From Gammaproteobacteria bacterium (GTDB lineage Bacteria > Pseudomonadota > Gammaproteobacteria > Pseudomonadales > Pseudohongiellaceae): a stretch of 6,985 bases of DNA. Position 1 is the first letter of the stretch, and every line of letters starts with the position of its first letter. Positions 6,562 through 6,985 of this stretch are shown here, piece after piece. Made by a program: the position numbers and the translations under genes. The stretch is from assembly GCA_002714195.1 (NCBI GenBank), contig PAWK01000025.1, positions 9,866 through 16,850 of the forward strand, given 5' to 3'. Below the pieces are notes generated by a model. The model saw only the letters and a list, made by a program, of their open reading frames with translations. It had not been told where the DNA came from and did not search any database.

Positions 6562-6985
6562 CTAACTATCTGTGGTCAAATCTAACAAAAGGTTTGTAAG
6601 ATTTACCTTCTGGGCTGCGATTCCGAGACGTTGAGACCGGATTATCGTGACAGCATCACTCACAGCCTCGTCAAATTTATCATTCACTACGACATAATCC
6701 GCATCTGTGACGTGGGAAATAACCTCACGAGCCTGATTCATACGGACCTTGATTATCTCGCTATTATCTTGCCGTCGGTTGTATAAGCGTTCTGTTAGCG
6801 ATTTTAGAGATGGAGGCAAGATAAATATTGAACAAGCTTTGGGGAATAGATTTTTAACCTGTTCGGCCCCTTGCCAGTCTATTTCTAGAATAACATCGTT
6901 ACCGCGCTCAAATTCTGCTTTGACTGATGATTTGGAAGTTCCGTATTTATGACCGTAAACGTCAGCGGTCTCGAGAAAATCATCT
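6562..6985 (-). CDS. gmk: Guanylate kinase, C-terminal 140 residues (5' end outside window)
   Basis: The - strand frame is open from the right edge (first complete codon at 6984) to TAG at 6564-6562. Guanylate kinase phosphorylates GMP or dGMP to the diphosphate using ATP, in the cytoplasm. Visible family segments, numbered from the window edge, are DFLETADVYGHKYGTSKSSV (2-21), which includes the GMP-contacting Y-G-x-x-Y-GTS element; the DVILEIDWQGAEQVK stretch (30-44); the FILPPS segment (54-59); and RMNQA...DYVVVNDKFDEAV (about 82-105). The P-loop and N-terminal GMP-binding residues lie outside the window. The coding frame clearly continues upstream of the internal TTG at 6819, so that codon is not a start. 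The gmk-rpoZ-spoT order is conserved in gammaproteobacteria, but here gmk is separated from rpoZ by 177 bp with possible RNA structure, so co-transcription may be only partial. Confidence 0.96.
   Translation of the reverse strand, partial: DDFLETADVYGHKYGTSKSSVKAEFERGNDVILEIDWQGAEQVKNLFPKACSIFILPPSLKSLTERLYNRRQDNSEIIKVRMNQAREVISHVTDADYVVVNDKFDEAVSDAVTIIRSQRLGIAAQKVNLTNLLLDLTTDS

Noticed and set aside
6562..6819. A separate 85-residue protein starting at TTG 6819.
   Set aside because: The gmk frame runs open past this codon to the window edge with family-specific residues, so the TTG is an internal Leu codon.
6749..6952. A + strand frame antisense to gmk.
   Set aside because: The - strand here encodes clear guanylate kinase motifs (YGTS, EIDWQGA, FILPPS).

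Overview
The window looks like ordinary gammaproteobacterial core chromosome from a fairly AT-rich genome. I infer this from gene order and protein similarity: gmk-rpoZ-spoT and a RecG of nearly E. coli length and sequence are typical of that class. The genus cannot be read from the sequence; a Pseudomonas-like or marine, possibly uncultivated, gammaproteobacterium would fit. Nothing suggests mobile DNA, CRISPR, phage, or tRNA/rRNA genes.

Layout. Positions 1-276 on the + strand hold the C-terminus of a glutaryl-CoA dehydrogenase (gcdH) cut by the window edge. Everything else is on the - strand and, in transcription order from the right edge, reads: gmk (C-terminal 140 residues, cut by the right edge), a 177-bp gap with several inverted repeats, rpoZ, a 36-bp gap, spoT, ridA (1-base overlap with spoT), an 81-bp gap, recG, a 91-bp gap, and ubiA. 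The ubiA and gcdH genes converge with a 30-bp gap. No stretch above 300 bp lacks a gene; the longest gap is 6385-6561.

How the genes relate. Gmk converts GMP to GDP, feeding the GTP pool from which (p)ppGpp is made. SpoT, with both hydrolase and synthetase residues intact, makes and degrades (p)ppGpp. Omega (rpoZ) carries the N-terminal Met-Ala-Arg segment that forms part of a ppGpp site on E. coli RNA polymerase. RidA detoxifies enamine/imine intermediates of PLP enzymes, RecG remodels stalled replication forks, and UbiA prenylates 4-hydroxybenzoate for ubiquinone. Compared with the E. coli gmk-rpoZ-spoT-trmH-recG order, ridA sits where trmH would be, and ubiA follows recG without a visible ubiC.

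I see no strong candidate for a novel system. The parts most worth a second look are the gmk-rpoZ intergenic region, with two mutually exclusive inverted-repeat pairings and a small UCCG-tetraloop hairpin with a U-run, and the forced non-AUG start of spoT.
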